In this document: piece after piece, positions 1-12,220 of the stretch
Position numbering within the stretch: position 1 is the stretch's first letter
How the letters are laid out: every line of letters starts with the position of its first letter
NCBI GenBank assembly: GCA_016801885.1
Contig: CM028890.1
Span: forward strand, 13,012,001 to 13,076,000
DNA: 64,000 nt
Source: Toxotes chatareus
Lineage: Eukaryota; Chordata; Actinopteri; Toxotidae
Direction: 5' to 3'
Translations under genes and position numbers: made by a program
Notes under the pieces: model-generated
Database searches by the model: none
Told to the model about the DNA's origin: nothing
Seen by the model: only the letters and a program-made list of their open reading frames with translations

Positions 1-3000
1 GCAGTTACAGTAGTCTTGGAAATTCCGGTTGTCAGGGACTTGTGGAGCACTTTACACACTGGAAAATGGGTTGCACAGTAATGATATGGTTAATGAGGTG
101 AGTCAAAAGATATGGGGATGAATCCAACTCTCAGCATTCCTCCATAGCTGTTTATTGACTCTAATTGATTGATAATATCCAACTCCATATTAGCAAGAGA
201 GACTGCTGCGCAGGGGCTGTGCCAAACAGAGAGGAAGCCAAGATTCATGAAACAGTCAGTTTCCTGCAACTCTTTTGACATGGAGTTGACAAAAAAAAAA
301 ATCTGTTTTTTTGATCAAAAATTAACAGCACAGCCCGTGCACATAGAAGATAATAACAACTCCCAAGGTGCATTTCAGCAAGAAGCATTCCATCACAAAG
401 GGCCAGCAAGTCATCCAACTAAAATAACCACATAGGTTGTTTGTCCCTTCCCTCTGAGGCGCCATAGGAACATCTCATTTAATAGTGCCCATGTAAACAA
501 GGCAGCAGGTGTACTGGAACTTCTGGTCACATTTAGCTAAATTCAGCAACTATGGCTGAATCTAATTTGTTCTCCATGGCAATGGTAGCCAAGGCTCATT
601 TGTAGAGTAGTATTTAGAGCCGCTGACCATGCCAAAATGACAGACAACACAGGATTTCTCTGAAAAATAATTAAAGTTGGTGACCATAATATAAACTTAA
701 AGGACAGAGTTGGAAAGAAACAGAAGCAGTCAGGCAGTCATACAGGTTTTAAACAAACCCCCAGGTTATCCAAATATTATTTACAAGACAAAATGAAGGC
801 GACCAGTAAAATGACTACCCAAACTGTCCATCATAGTTTATAGGCTCATTTCCTGGTTCAATTTTGACCTTCCATATACATCATGGCAGTGCACACACAG
901 TTTTCCTGTGCAGGCACAAACATAACAGGTGCAACCTCAGTAATTACTCTAGTGTATCATTGTTACCTTAAGAAATGATGTAATCTATGCAGAGAAGATC
1001 AAAGTTGTATTAAATACATTTTTTTTAGTGGTAAAAGTCTTTGTCAGCCAATGCTTAAGACAAACCTGTGATGTACTACAGCAGATGTTTAACAGGAGAT
1101 GTCTTATTGCTCAGGAGACAGTTCAAGGTCATGTGAATGGCTTAATTGCACTTGTAGCACTTCACTAATAGTTAATGGCCATTGATATGGTGATGTTCTT
1201 TATGGTATCCTTCTCCTACGCCTTTAGCCTTTAATTGGGCCTGTTTGTCACTTTAATCAGAGCAATTAGAGAGATAGAGGAAGATATTGCCTGCCTGACA
1301 AGGAGTACCACATTACATTAGGTGTGAAGGCTGATTTGTGTGTGTATGTGTGTCTGTGTGTAAAAGAAATCGCACGAGATAGACAGATTGAGGCTGACAG
1401 AAAGCCCAAGCAGTAAAGACAGAGATGAGTACAGAGAGCATTCTCTTAAAAGTATACTCCATCCGTAAACAGGGTGTTTATCACTGATGGAGAAGTCAGT
1501 TAATTTTATTTCACATTAAAGTCACAGGAAGTTTGAAAAGTGACTTCTCAGCAGCAAATCTTCACCTTAATCAATATTCACTGAGCAATCACCTGTGAGA
1601 AAGGGATTGGTGCACAGCAGGGAACTCCTGCAGAGAGAAGGGGAGAGAGTTGGAGAAAAAGCAATCCATCCAGCGGTGCAGATCAGAGTGTGGGAGTAGA
1701 AAACTTGGAGGGAATACTGAGTGAAGGACAGTGGAGGAACACAGTGAACTTACAACCATGGCACAAAGATGATGGCAGAGAGATAGTGAAAGAGTCCTGG
1801 CAGAGAGAGAGAGAGAGAGGAATGGTTAAACTGAAAGTAGGCATTTCTCAAATCCTTGTCCTTAGCCCTATGTATGTGTCCTTACAGTACCTGTGTGTGT
1901 GTGTGAGCATTTTAAAAATATTTATTCCACAAAACACGGAGAAAATGACATGACTAGAGTTGCGTCAATCCCCAATGACTCCCCCTGTGAGATTGTCTGA
2001 GGCCTAAGTCTAATCTCAGCTCTTGCTGGCTGCAGGGCCTCAGTAAGCTGTCTGCATATTTACAGTGATCTTGGGGGCCTAAGAAAAGCCCAGAGCACAA
2101 ACTGCTCTAGGAGACCTGAGTCTGAATATGGTTCACAAGCTCTATGGAGACTTGTGTTGTTTTCTGATGTGCATAACTTAACAAATAATTTAATTTTCGG
2201 ATAAAGATGGGTTACAAAAAAATCACAGCTTCAGTGCTCCTTTGCTTAGATTCTAAAAGTCTCTGGAACTATACTGGGTGGATCAAAAGCTGTTCCCTCA
2301 TTTGCTGTTTTCGATAATGGCGAAAGAGTTCTGACAAGCTGGTCCAAAATCTCCCAAAAGTGTTAAACTGGGTTGATATTTGGTGATTCTGGTCATTTTC
2401 ATCAAGATATTCAGTGAACCCTGGTGCACTGTACACCCTCCATCCTTAGACCTTTGGTTAACAAAAAAAAGTTCCCAAAGAAGGTGGAAATCTCAGGAAG
2501 AGAAAAATAGGACAGATCCCTCTTTCAGGATGGATGGACATGTAATAGATGTTGTATGTACAGGGCAGACAGAAATAACTAATATATTCTATGTAGAAAC
2601 AGAATGATAGTGTTGGGTAAACCGATTGCAAACATGAGGAATATGGATCTGGGAAAATGTTGAGCAAATGCCAAGAGCTGCCAAAACTGGAAGGACCTGA
2701 AACACATGACCTCCTCTGTTCTAGGAAGACTAGGAAACAGGACAGGCTGCATGTACATGCATGAGTTAAAATTCGAGGATACCATTCATCCAGACATATG
2801 AATAGCTGACAGAAGAAATAATAGGTGAAGCTGAATCTCCTGGAGGGCAAAGATCAGAGTCAGAGATGTCTGATCTCTGCTGCCCAGTCATATGAGTTTT
2901 AAAGCTGATGTGTGTGCAGCCCAGCTTCTCAGAGAGACAGGTTCACAGATATAAAAAAGAAAAAACAAAGAAAACAGTAAATGAGTAGAAAACTGTACTC

Positions 3001-3936
3001 TCTGTCTGCCTCAATAAAACAGTGCAAGAGCACATGCAGAGCCCTCTGACTCATGTGGCCACGTGTAATCTGGCTGAACAGGTATTAACCTTCAGCTTCT
3101 TTTTCTCGCTTCAAAAGCCAAATTTGGTCTTTGTGGAGACAACATAGCTAATGCTGCTCAATTCATTCCACCGTAACGATGGAGAATTTGCATTTCACTT
3201 GTTCAGTAATTAAGTTATTGATGGACCTCAGTGAATTTGCTAAATGTGGAAATACTGCTTTGCTTAATCAAGATGTCAGTTGCGAGATTCAAAGTGTATC
3301 TCTCTTAATAGTAGAAGACATTTCTCCTTTTGTGTATAGGAAGAGAAATCTAGCACCTGGGTCAAATGAGATTTTATGTCTCGGAGGAGTTCATCAAATT
3401 TAATTATGATACATATAATTACCAAAAGCAATCTTCTGTGTGGTAGGAATAATCATTTCAAAGAGACGTTGGCACCTGCAGGGGTAAGGCATAATTTAGA
3501 GACAGTCTAGAGTGACAGGAGAAAGCAAGTGAGGGAGAAAGAGACAGAAACGGGTGATTGCTGTACGCTCCACTGGGAAAACAACAGCAGTCGGCCTGTG
3601 ACGGTCTGCTGTTTAGTATCGGAAAGAATTACAAAAGAACATTTGGCAAGCACTTCATTTTGTTAGACTATGAAAACATGGCTATCTTTCATCATACTTG
3701 TGAATGGGAGAACATAAACACAAAAATGTTGCAGAATCCAGATGTTTGGTAGATGAGCCGGATTTGTCATAACGATATGTGAAGAAAGACAATCAGTAGC
3801 TGTGCAGCAGGTACAGAGTGAACAGCACTGAGGAGCTGGAGGAAGAAGTGTTATGATGGCTTGAGGATCACAGCCGTAATTGGTTCTTTCACAGGGTGAG
3901 AAGGGGTAGGGGTTATGGGGAGAGACATTACCCCCC

Positions 3937-3940
<4 letters not shown>
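1..3940. other. Non-coding DNA, no gene seen
   Basis: No open frame here has the length, composition or splice context of a protein-coding exon. The stretch is AT-rich and mostly single-copy in appearance. It holds a dispersed-repeat fragment at 451-530, a TG-rich simple stretch near 1,336-1,362, a short (AG)n run at 1,802-1,819, and an AT-rich block near 1,130-1,310 with several homeodomain-type TTAATTG/TAATTG cores. It is intergenic or intronic DNA. I cannot tell which, because no flanking exon is visible. Confidence 0.6.
451..530 (+). repeat. Dispersed repeat fragment, family shared with 10,186
   Basis: This segment, starting CCTCTGAGGC, aligns by eye with 10,186-10,260. Both show the start motif, then a CATCTCAT/CATTTCAT-like block, AATAGTGCCC, and AGGTGTAC followed by TGG or CAGG. 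The two copies are separated by almost 10 kb and unrelated sequence, so this is an interspersed repeat rather than a local duplication. From memory similar sequence is common in fish genomes. The class is unknown; no terminal repeats or duplicated target site are visible. Confidence 0.5.

Positions 3941-3971
<31 letters not shown>
3941..3971. repeat. (CA)n microsatellite
   Basis: About 15 uninterrupted CA dinucleotides directly follow a C7T3 run. It is a typical vertebrate dinucleotide microsatellite and is probably length-polymorphic. Open frames across it (TH repeats on one strand, CV repeats on the other) are artefacts. Confidence 0.95.
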
Positions 3972-3973
<2 letters not shown>

Positions 3974-4507
3974 CACCTCACAAGTTCCCCACCCATCCCA
4001 GAAACCCCCCGCAGAGCCTAATCCCACACAGAGCCCCTCTCAGCTCCTCCCGCCTTCGATTGCAGCAAAAATCAATGAAATATTTTCCCACCAAAATGAA
4101 GAGGAACAATGGATGAGATCCGTACGTCAAGGTCTTCGTAATTAGAGAGTTCACACAAAAGGGCTCCTTTGCTTCATGGCTTGCAGAACAGAGAGAGAGA
4201 CAGGGTGGAAGAGGAGAAAGAATGAATAGTGACTGATGAAGGTCATACACTTCCCACTCGTTGCTCCCTTCTCTCTAATATTGGCTTCATAACTCATAAC
4301 CTTGGCTGCCAAAGTACATCTGAACCACTGACATCCCTCCATGTTTCTAGCCATAGCTGTGCACACAGCATGCCATGCCAGAAGCTACAAGCTTTTCCTC
4401 TCCTTGTCTCCTTTCCTGATGTGTAAAGATACATGTGACTGCATTTTATCACATCTAACGCTCAAAATGGAAGTGGAAATCCTGCCATATTGTTGTATTA
4501 TTGAAAG

Positions 4508-4549
4508 GCCCTCAGTAAGTGCAGTTTACCTTCTGCACTTACTGGGGGC
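4508..4549. repeat. Short inverted repeat, 17-bp stem, 8-nt loop
   Basis: The arms 4,513-4,524 (CAGTAAGTGCAG) and 4,533-4,544 (CTGCACTTACTG) are perfectly complementary around an 8-nt loop. Pairing continues outward for five more pairs, including one T-G wobble as RNA. The stem is too short for a usual metazoan pre-miRNA (about 30 or more pairs). A decayed foldback transposon or a chance hairpin is more likely. Confidence 0.75.
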
Positions 4550-5890
4550 AAACTGTGCCTTTCTTGTGTCGAAAGTCTACAATGCCCTTAACTCGACTGC
4601 CGCCACAGGGTGACGCATGAGAGAAGGTGATAACAGACGATGCTGACCTCTCTCTAATGAGGGTGTTGGAATAAAGATATGTAAATTTCCCTTCACGTTT
4701 ACCTTCAACCCTTAGTGTCAAGAAGGACTGATAGACTTTATCTCCACTTCTGCTATACAGTATATACCTGTATCACCACGGCTGCAGATGATTCATTAAA
4801 ACCCTCCTCAGCTCATCATAAAAATGCAGTGCATCACTTTTTCTCCACTCTTACAGTGACTTCTCAGACTACGTTCTTATGGACAAGCACTGCACGGTAG
4901 TGATGCATGTGAAGCAGAATTATGTAGAGCAGTGAAATATTGGTTAATGGCAGTCATTACTGCTCTTAACCAGCACCTGCCATCTTAACAGATGCTCATA
5001 GCATTGAGAGCTACGCTCCATAGATGCACTTCAGCTGGCATTATGGCATTCATACTTAGTGAAGAGGGATACACTGCACAGTCATACTTTATGTGATGCT
5101 GTTAACTGGCTGCTGCAGAGCTCCACAGGGAAAATACAATACATTCAGCTTTATGACTCACTGGTGTGGCCATACTGACTAAAGAATGTATAAAATGTAT
5201 ACTTTAGGTCTCCAGTTCTCATTGGCTAAAATACCCAATAAAAAAGACCTATATCAGTTTGACACTGTTAAGAATAACAAAGGTTATTCTTACCCATATA
5301 GGAGGTACTGTGGCTAGGTAAGGTTTTCAGGTAGAAATGTCAGAGAGAAGATCTCATGTCAAACAGTGTGATTTCACTGGTAGCAACAGGCTTACTATAA
5401 ACACTACAAAAACCTGGGGGTTGTCCTGATAACCTACTGTTAGCATTAACTGCAATGTCCTGGTACAGATCTGGCTGGGGACATTAATGCATGTTATTTT
5501 CCATCTCTTTTTTTTTTCTCCTGACTTCATGTCATCTCTCTACTTTCAACTATCAATTAAAATTTAAATAACTAAAACAGCAACAAGAGACAAACAAGGA
5601 GAAAAAACAGCAAGGATGTTTCTGCAGTGTTTTACAAAGGGATCAGTGCACACAACACAATTCAAGTTCAACCCGAACAGCAGTAACAAAAGCGAACAGC
5701 AGTAACAATGTAGGGACATGGATACAATGAGACCCTGAGACTGTTGCCCCACAGAAAGAAGGCTTCCCTACATGCCTAACCCAGAGAACTACACTATGTT
5801 GCTTAGTCAAAGTATTAATATTCAATAATCAGAAGTGATTAAAATGCTCTGCTTACACAAATCACAAAAAACAATGAAAAAATCTACCTC

Positions 5891-5930
5891 TATTTTATTT
5901 AACCTTTATTTAACCAGGTAAGTCTCTATG
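5891..5930. repeat. Fragment with widespread fish-repeat motif
   Basis: The segment holds TTTAACCTTTATTTAACCAG followed by GTAAGTC. From memory this phrase recurs in dispersed repeats across teleost genomes. Only this short core is recognisable, with no visible terminal repeats or poly(A) tail, so I give no class. The CAG/GTAAGT inside it resembles a splice donor but belongs to the repeat motif. Confidence 0.4.
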
Positions 5931-8900
5931 ACACAGAAATAACAACACTCAACAAGTCTTCCCAGAAAGAATTGTCTCATATTCTTAATTTTTAGAAGAT
6001 AAAATTTCTCCTAACAGTTTCATAATAGCTCAGATGTCTCAACCTACGTCCCCATGTTGTCCACCAACAGCATTTTGTGACGAAAGGGACTAGAGGTGTA
6101 TGTTGGGAAAACATCCCTGTCACCTTATCCACTTCACTTAATAAATACCACTAGAATCTGCTGCTTGCTATGATTATGGTGAAGAGGTAGCATGGAAAAC
6201 TAATTCATATCAATTGGCTGCAGGATCCTGAGAAGCTGTCTCTGACCTTGTAGGGTCAATAGAGTGCTGTATACATTGAGTGCTATACACATTGTCATGC
6301 TCACACAAAAGCGTCAATTCTTGAGTGTTTCCATGTGTGTTTGGTAGCCCATATGAACATGTGCGTTTGTGTATGTATGTGTGCCCAGATGGCGACTCCT
6401 CTGATGGGTGCATGTGTGTGGGTGAGCTGTAACTCAAGCGGCTGGATGGAGGACAGACTAAGTGGCTCTCAGGGGAGAGTCGATCGGTTGTTAAAGACAG
6501 TGGAGAGGGACACAACAGCCTCAGCACATGCTAACAGCCAAAACAGACACACAGTCTTGGGCTGTGTGATTGCTATAGACAGACAGCCATCTGAATGTCC
6601 TCTCTCAGTTGCTCCCCTCTCTGCCTCTGACATGCTCACAGAGGCCTTTCCCAGCCCTTCCCCTTCGTCCTGTCACTTATCCCAAAGAAACAGGATGAAT
6701 TATACTGACAGAAAAGTAGAAATTAATGGGTAAAATCTATTGCCATAGAGTTGCTGCTCTTGTCTTAGCCGGTAATTTACCCACTAATTCTCACGCAGGA
6801 AATTTCTAGTTGGTAGAACTCCTGCTATTCTGGTAGATGTGCTATAACAATTAAACAGACAGCTATGAAAATTTTATGTTGTTTCAAATCACTCCTCTCT
6901 TTGTCCATTATTACAGGTTGTTATTCTCCTCATTCCCGGTGTGAATTCATGGATTCTGTCATCGAGAGTGAAAGCTTTAATTGTTCCAAATCAGATGCCT
7001 GTGGTACGAGTGTTTGTCACAACCCAAGGATCAAAAAGCCTGGAGGAACAAGGGTAGCGAGCGAGAAGAGGGGGTGGTGCCTTCGAAACTTCAATACAAT
7101 TCAAAAATTGCATCTACCTAGAACAAGATCCCTCCTCTCCCCAACACCCAGCCCTTCCCCTTGATACCTTCCTATTCCCCCTACACCCACATGTGAGGCA
7201 TTATCCAAAGTGATGAAAGGAGAAGAGGAATGCCAAATGATAACTATGTCCCTCTGGATTTCTCCATCCCATTCCCAACCCTGCCTTCCTTTCTACTGTC
7301 CTCTCCACTTACCGTCTCCACAACCACCACCATCCTCATAAGGCTGGGGAAATGCAGCTGCTGTCAGCTGCCAAGGGCCTCTAGGCTGATCTCTCACTCT
7401 CTGGAATGCGCTGTGCCATAATGAGCACTGCTCTGTCCTCCATCTAACACATTCTACCACCATTTTATTTCCAAGCGTCCCGCTCTCCTTAGGTAGTGCA
7501 GCACAGGTGAACAGCACGTGCAGGTTGATAAATGGCAAAAGAAAGAAGTATTCATTTCCCAACTTCATAAAATGCAGCTCAGAAGTGAATCTGTTTCATA
7601 AATTAAATAAAGGTAGTCCAAATAATTTCACACTCATCAAATGCACCAATTAAAATGAATAAAAGCAAGTGCAGCAAAATCATATAAAAGATATGAATAT
7701 CTTTTTAGGAGAGAAAATCTGTTATTGCTAATTAACATTTTTTGTTCACCGGCACAGGCACTACATCTGTAGAGTTTTCACTAAATGACAAAGTCCTCTG
7801 GGAGGCAAGGTCTGTGTATCAAAGGTTGCATGCAGCTGTGCTTGGCCTGTGTGCTTATGTTGACTCGTGACCTCTGAACTTAAGTCATTACTTACACCTG
7901 TCAGTCAGTGGAGCCCTGGCCACTGGAGGGTATCTGTGACAGCTGAAGGGTGAATGAGACATGCCTAGCACCCCAAATCCTACACTCCATACTCCCCTGT
8001 GGTCACAGTAATCATAACTCAAGCGCTGACCTCTGACATGTCACTTATTACACCGAGGAGAGTCGACCTATATAAAGGGCACAATGGAGGATAGTATATC
8101 CAGCAAGAAACACAGATGAGTTGTTTTCATCTTAGCAGCCATCTTGAAATGTTGTTATTCTCTTGTCTGAATACTGGTATTGTAGACTAGATCCATTTTC
8201 AAACTGAACTCAATGTATTCTTTACTCCACTGTTTGAATGGATTAGCTTGCTTCACATATTGACAAGAGTAGTGTTTCTTGTGCTGACATGTAGACTTTG
8301 TAGCCAGGATTAGGTTAGATTTTGGTATAGCCTACAGGCCTGGAACACCAGAGGTTTAATATAACATGAAATGGGAACCGAAAAGCATGCAGCCTGGTCC
8401 CAGACTAATAAATTATAATAGGCTGCATTGTTCTGCAGAGTGGAGACCTGCCCTCAGATACAGTCAGAATGGGAGGCTTTAATCTCGTGCACTTGTGCAG
8501 CTCTATATTACCAGGATAATTTGCCAAACATGACACGGTGGGTGTCGACTAACTTGACAGTTTTCTCAGGCTTGAACTCAACCTTATCTTTGTTTTGTTC
8601 TGCAACATTGCAAACCATTAGCAGTACTTATTTTCTTCTTTCTATGTTTGTTTATCTGTGCATGGCACTGCATTACATTCTGTCATTCCATTAGCATATT
8701 TGCTCATTCCACTCTCAACCCATCACTTGGCCCAATCTGTTGTCTATGGGAAATGATATTTGCTAAAATGAGCCCCTGAAGCAGCCACATAGTGTTGATA
8801 ATAATGATAGAAATCTAGTTTTCCTTTTGATGCATGAACGCCTTTTAGATTTAATAGCCATATGCTGGAGTTGTTGTTGTGGCTGCTGGTGTTATTGTTG

Positions 8901-9150
8901 TTGATTGTTTTTAATCTTGCAGAGTGTTGGACATCAAACGGACTATCCAAGGCTACCCCTGACTGGGCGATGTTGAGGATCATAAGAGAATGAACAAACT
9001 CTTAAGGCAGTGTGTGTATGTGCATGTGATGTGCATGTATCTCAGCAAATACACACAAATATGACCGTGTGCCAAAGTAAAAAAAAAAAAAAAAGTTTAA
9101 AAATTTATGTGCATGGGTGACGTTTTTTATTCATGTGTGCACTTTCCTTT

Positions 9151-9183
9151 GTGTGTGCGCGTGTGTGTGTGTCTGTGTGTGTG
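9151..9183. repeat. (TG)n microsatellite, interrupted
   Basis: An alternating TG/CG purine-pyrimidine tract carries single CG and CT interruptions. It is simple repeat DNA and could adopt Z-form. A run of A lies just upstream, near 9,080-9,094. Confidence 0.9.
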
Positions 9184-10185
9184 AAGCTTGGAAGCTTGTC
9201 TTAATGGTGGGTGTAAGCTGCAGAACCTTCTATCAGGCAATAGATAAGCTGGAGCCTTGCTGGGTCAGGTCCTCTGAGAACACAACCTATGGCAATCTGC
9301 AACCCAAGACCACTGCTCAGATAGGAGATTTCCCACTGAGTCAGGCCAATTACTTCACGTGGCAGGCATGGGGTTGAACTGGATGAATGTGAGTGTATGG
9401 TAAGAGCGTGTAACTTGTATATGAGGCAAGGTTTTTTTTTTTTGGACCATGTGTCCATTCTTCACTGACCTTGCATGTGTAGCTGAGGGTGCACACATGG
9501 CGATACTTTCTGAAGTTCTGCTGTATGCTTGTAAGCTGAACATTCTGTTTTTGCCTTAGGCACATTCAGACACTTGCTGTTATAGCCTTCCACAAAAAAA
9601 TAACAATTTCTCTGTATTCAGTTCCTGCTGCGCTCAGGTTGGCCTGTCTGGTATTGACTGCTCTGTCTTCTAAAAGGTGGAGCCTTGAAGCTGCACACTG
9701 AGTCTGAATCTTAGCATTTCATCAGTCTTCAGTTGTGATAACAGAGTTGTCTTTACCTTAGTTTAACTTTGGGTAGCTACAACAGATGTTTCTCAGAGAG
9801 AATGGATGCTCATCTATCGCGCATTCATACATTACGCATGGTATGTCATACGGTATATATTTGCTGTTTAAATAACACTCAAGTTGCTCCTGCCTCCCTT
9901 TGAAATGGACCTCGACAACCCAGGCAACATCTGGCCTGGTGGGATTCTTGTTTTTGTCTTTCTTTTACTAGATTTAAGCAGTTCACTTTCAGTTTAGAAG
10001 TGTTTGTCCTAATTTCAACAGTGATTTTTTAAGTTGTCTGTGCTACATGAGTTGTACTGATAGGACATAATCTTTTGTTTTCAGAGGGCTAACAAGTGGT
10101 TCAACATATTGAGTCCCACACCTGAAATTCAAGCGTCATTCCTTTTTCTAAGCCAAAGGCAGTAGTTTGGAAACTGAGTCACTGT

Positions 10186-10713
10186 CCTCTGAGGCAACCC
10201 ATCGGAGCATTTCATGAAATAGTGCCCCTACAGCAACAGGAGGTGTACCAGGCCTTTGCTGTAATGGTTACAACATAAAAATGCAGTTAAGCATATGGAC
10301 TTGTCATGGTTTGGTTTAGGCACAAAAGCTAATTGGTTAAGTTTAGGGAAAGATTGTGATTTAGGTTAAAACAAGTGCTTAATTTAGTTTTGTGTACCTT
10401 GTCATGATTTAAAAAAATAAACACAATGTTTAAGGTTGCAGAGGTTAAAAGAAACAATGATGAATATTGGTTTCAAACTGGACATGAACAGTGGTCTCCT
10501 TTGTCAGAGCCCTGTGTTTTGTTGACCCATCCACCCACCCAGACCTCCCAGAAAACTGATTTTGAGGTTATAGGATCTTTCTTGTCATGGTTACAATAAT
10601 AAACACGCAGTTTAAGTTGTGGAAAAGTCATGGTCAAAAGAAACAACAACGACTATTGGTTTCAAACAGGAAACAGACAGCAGCCTCCCATGTCAGTGTT
10701 TTGTTGACTCATC
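10186..10713 (+). repeat. Longer member of the dispersed family at 451, with an internal tandem pair
   Basis: The first 75 bases match the fragment at 451-530. Downstream lie two diverged copies of one block, 10,398-10,532 and 10,581-10,713. Each runs from CTTGTCATG through AATAAACAC, AAAAGAAACAA and TTGGTTTCAAAC to TTTTGTTGAC-CATCC. The stretch from 10,309 also has a GGTTTAGGCACAAAAGCTA phrase that I recall from fish repeats. The composite is probably one old interspersed element with an internal tandem duplication. I see no coding remnant. Confidence 0.5.
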
Positions 10714-11829
10714 CTTATGCTGATTTAGCTGCTATTTATACAACATCACCTGATCTTCTCCTTTGCTCTAGTAATAATTACTGCCACCACAACAGGGCCA
10801 CCTAACAGTACAACAGAACGGTGGGTCATAATAAGCTGCTTGCACAGATGACCTATGGGGTCAGTTTTTCTCTCTCTGCCTTTCAATGTCATTCACTATA
10901 CTTACAGAAAAAAAATGAGATGCAGGTACATCTGTATTCAGACAAAGGGAAAATGGGGCTTACATCTTGTTGAACCTTTCAACAGAGGAACTTCTTTAGG
11001 TACAGTGAGGAAGTCATTTTCATCAAATATGCATAGCAAATATTCACTTTTTTTGTACTTTGAAAGGCAGCAAAAAGCATTTTCAAGCAAACAAAAAACC
11101 CTGTTTGTAATCCACCCATATCTTCCTGAATACCATAAAAGTAGTGAAAAATATTCTCTCTCCCACTATTTGACCGTTTTCAAACTCCCCTCTCATGATA
11201 TTTCTTCACACAACTCTTTGCTCCTTGTCAACTTGAGAGGATTTGTCACCCTGGCCACCTTCACCAGTATGAAAAATAGGTAAAAGAACATTAAGTGAAA
11301 AATTAGATAGGTTTTTCTTTCAAGTTACAGGCAGAAAACGCTTGATCAATTTCATACGATAAAGAAAGGAATCTGTGTTAACAGCTAGTCTGCCTCACTA
11401 TATATTGTGATAATCCAGGTGTCAGGGGAAAAGAAACTAGTTAATGAAACTGTCACCTAATAGCAGATGCATCAAATTGCCTTGTCAGATCCTTTCTGAT
11501 TTAATGAAGAATATGATCCCCGATGCACCGGGCCTTAAAAGAAAAGGATTGAGTTGTCAATTATTGTAATCCATAATATGGGAAAAATATTAATCTAATC
11601 ACTTAAGGACTGACTTGGGTGTCTGATCAGACTTGAAATGAATGGATATAAAGTTTGCAACTTTGAAATTGGAGACCAAGTGTGAGTTATTTTGTTACTC
11701 TGTGGGCTATTTCAATCCAGGACATCATGTTCAGCTGGAATGATTTCCCTGGAACCAATCAGTGGTGCTGTGCATAATCATGCAGATGGGCCAGGCTGAC
11801 TGGATTTCCTAGAACAAAATAAGACCCTA

Positions 11830-12220
11830 ACAGCCTCGGCGGAAAGGAGAAGAGGTAAGGACAGAACAGACCACAGTGTAGGAAAAGGTGGAAAAACCAG
11901 AACAAAAATGAGGGGAAGACAACAATAGAGGCAACCAAAGGGAATGTGGCAAAGAAACAGAGAGATGATGGATGGAACTGAAGCCAAGATGGGAGAGGAA
12001 AGGAGAACAGAAGAGAAGGAGAAGAGAGGAGAGTTAATGTAATAACCTGTCTAAAATAGAGACAACAGTGTAGTAAGGATGAGTATATAACAGACTGAGA
12101 CCTAAAAGGAAGGGTATAACTGAGAAAACAAACCAAGTAGGAGAAAAAAAATAAATATAGGATGCATGCAAGAGGGGAAAGGGAAGGAAAAAGAGATAAT
12201 AGCACAGCAAAGCTAAACAG
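11830..12220. repeat. Purine-rich (GA-rich) low-complexity tract
   Basis: The + strand is strongly enriched in A and G, with recurring GGAGAAGAG, GAGAGGA and GGGGAAA words. The minus strand is therefore T/C-rich and gives a long open frame of Leu/Ser/Phe residues. That frame is a compositional artefact, not a membrane protein gene. Confidence 0.7.

Larger units (their letters stand above)
3972..10185. other. Non-coding DNA, no gene seen
   Basis: No exon, RNA gene or complete transposon can be supported. The stretch contains a 17-bp-stem inverted repeat at 4,508-4,549, a short fish-repeat motif at 5,891-5,930, and a TG microsatellite at 9,151-9,183. It also has an isolated TATATAAAG at 8,070-8,078, which lacks any supporting promoter context. 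The small open frames have no recognisable domain and no codon-like composition. Confidence 0.55.

Noticed and set aside
3915..4145. Frames crossing CA/TG microsatellites (also near 6,335, 9,117, 28,079 and 40,265)
   Set aside because: They read as His-Thr or Cys-Val dipeptide runs caused by the microsatellites.
8070..8078. TATATAAAG as a promoter
   Set aside because: There is no CCAAT or GC box, no CpG enrichment and no exon-like sequence downstream. One TATA word in AT-rich DNA is expected by chance.
11759..12205. 148-codon minus-strand frame resembling a hydrophobic membrane protein
   Set aside because: Its Leu/Ser/Phe content comes from a T/C-rich strand of a GA-rich low-complexity tract. 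No start context or splice sites are present.
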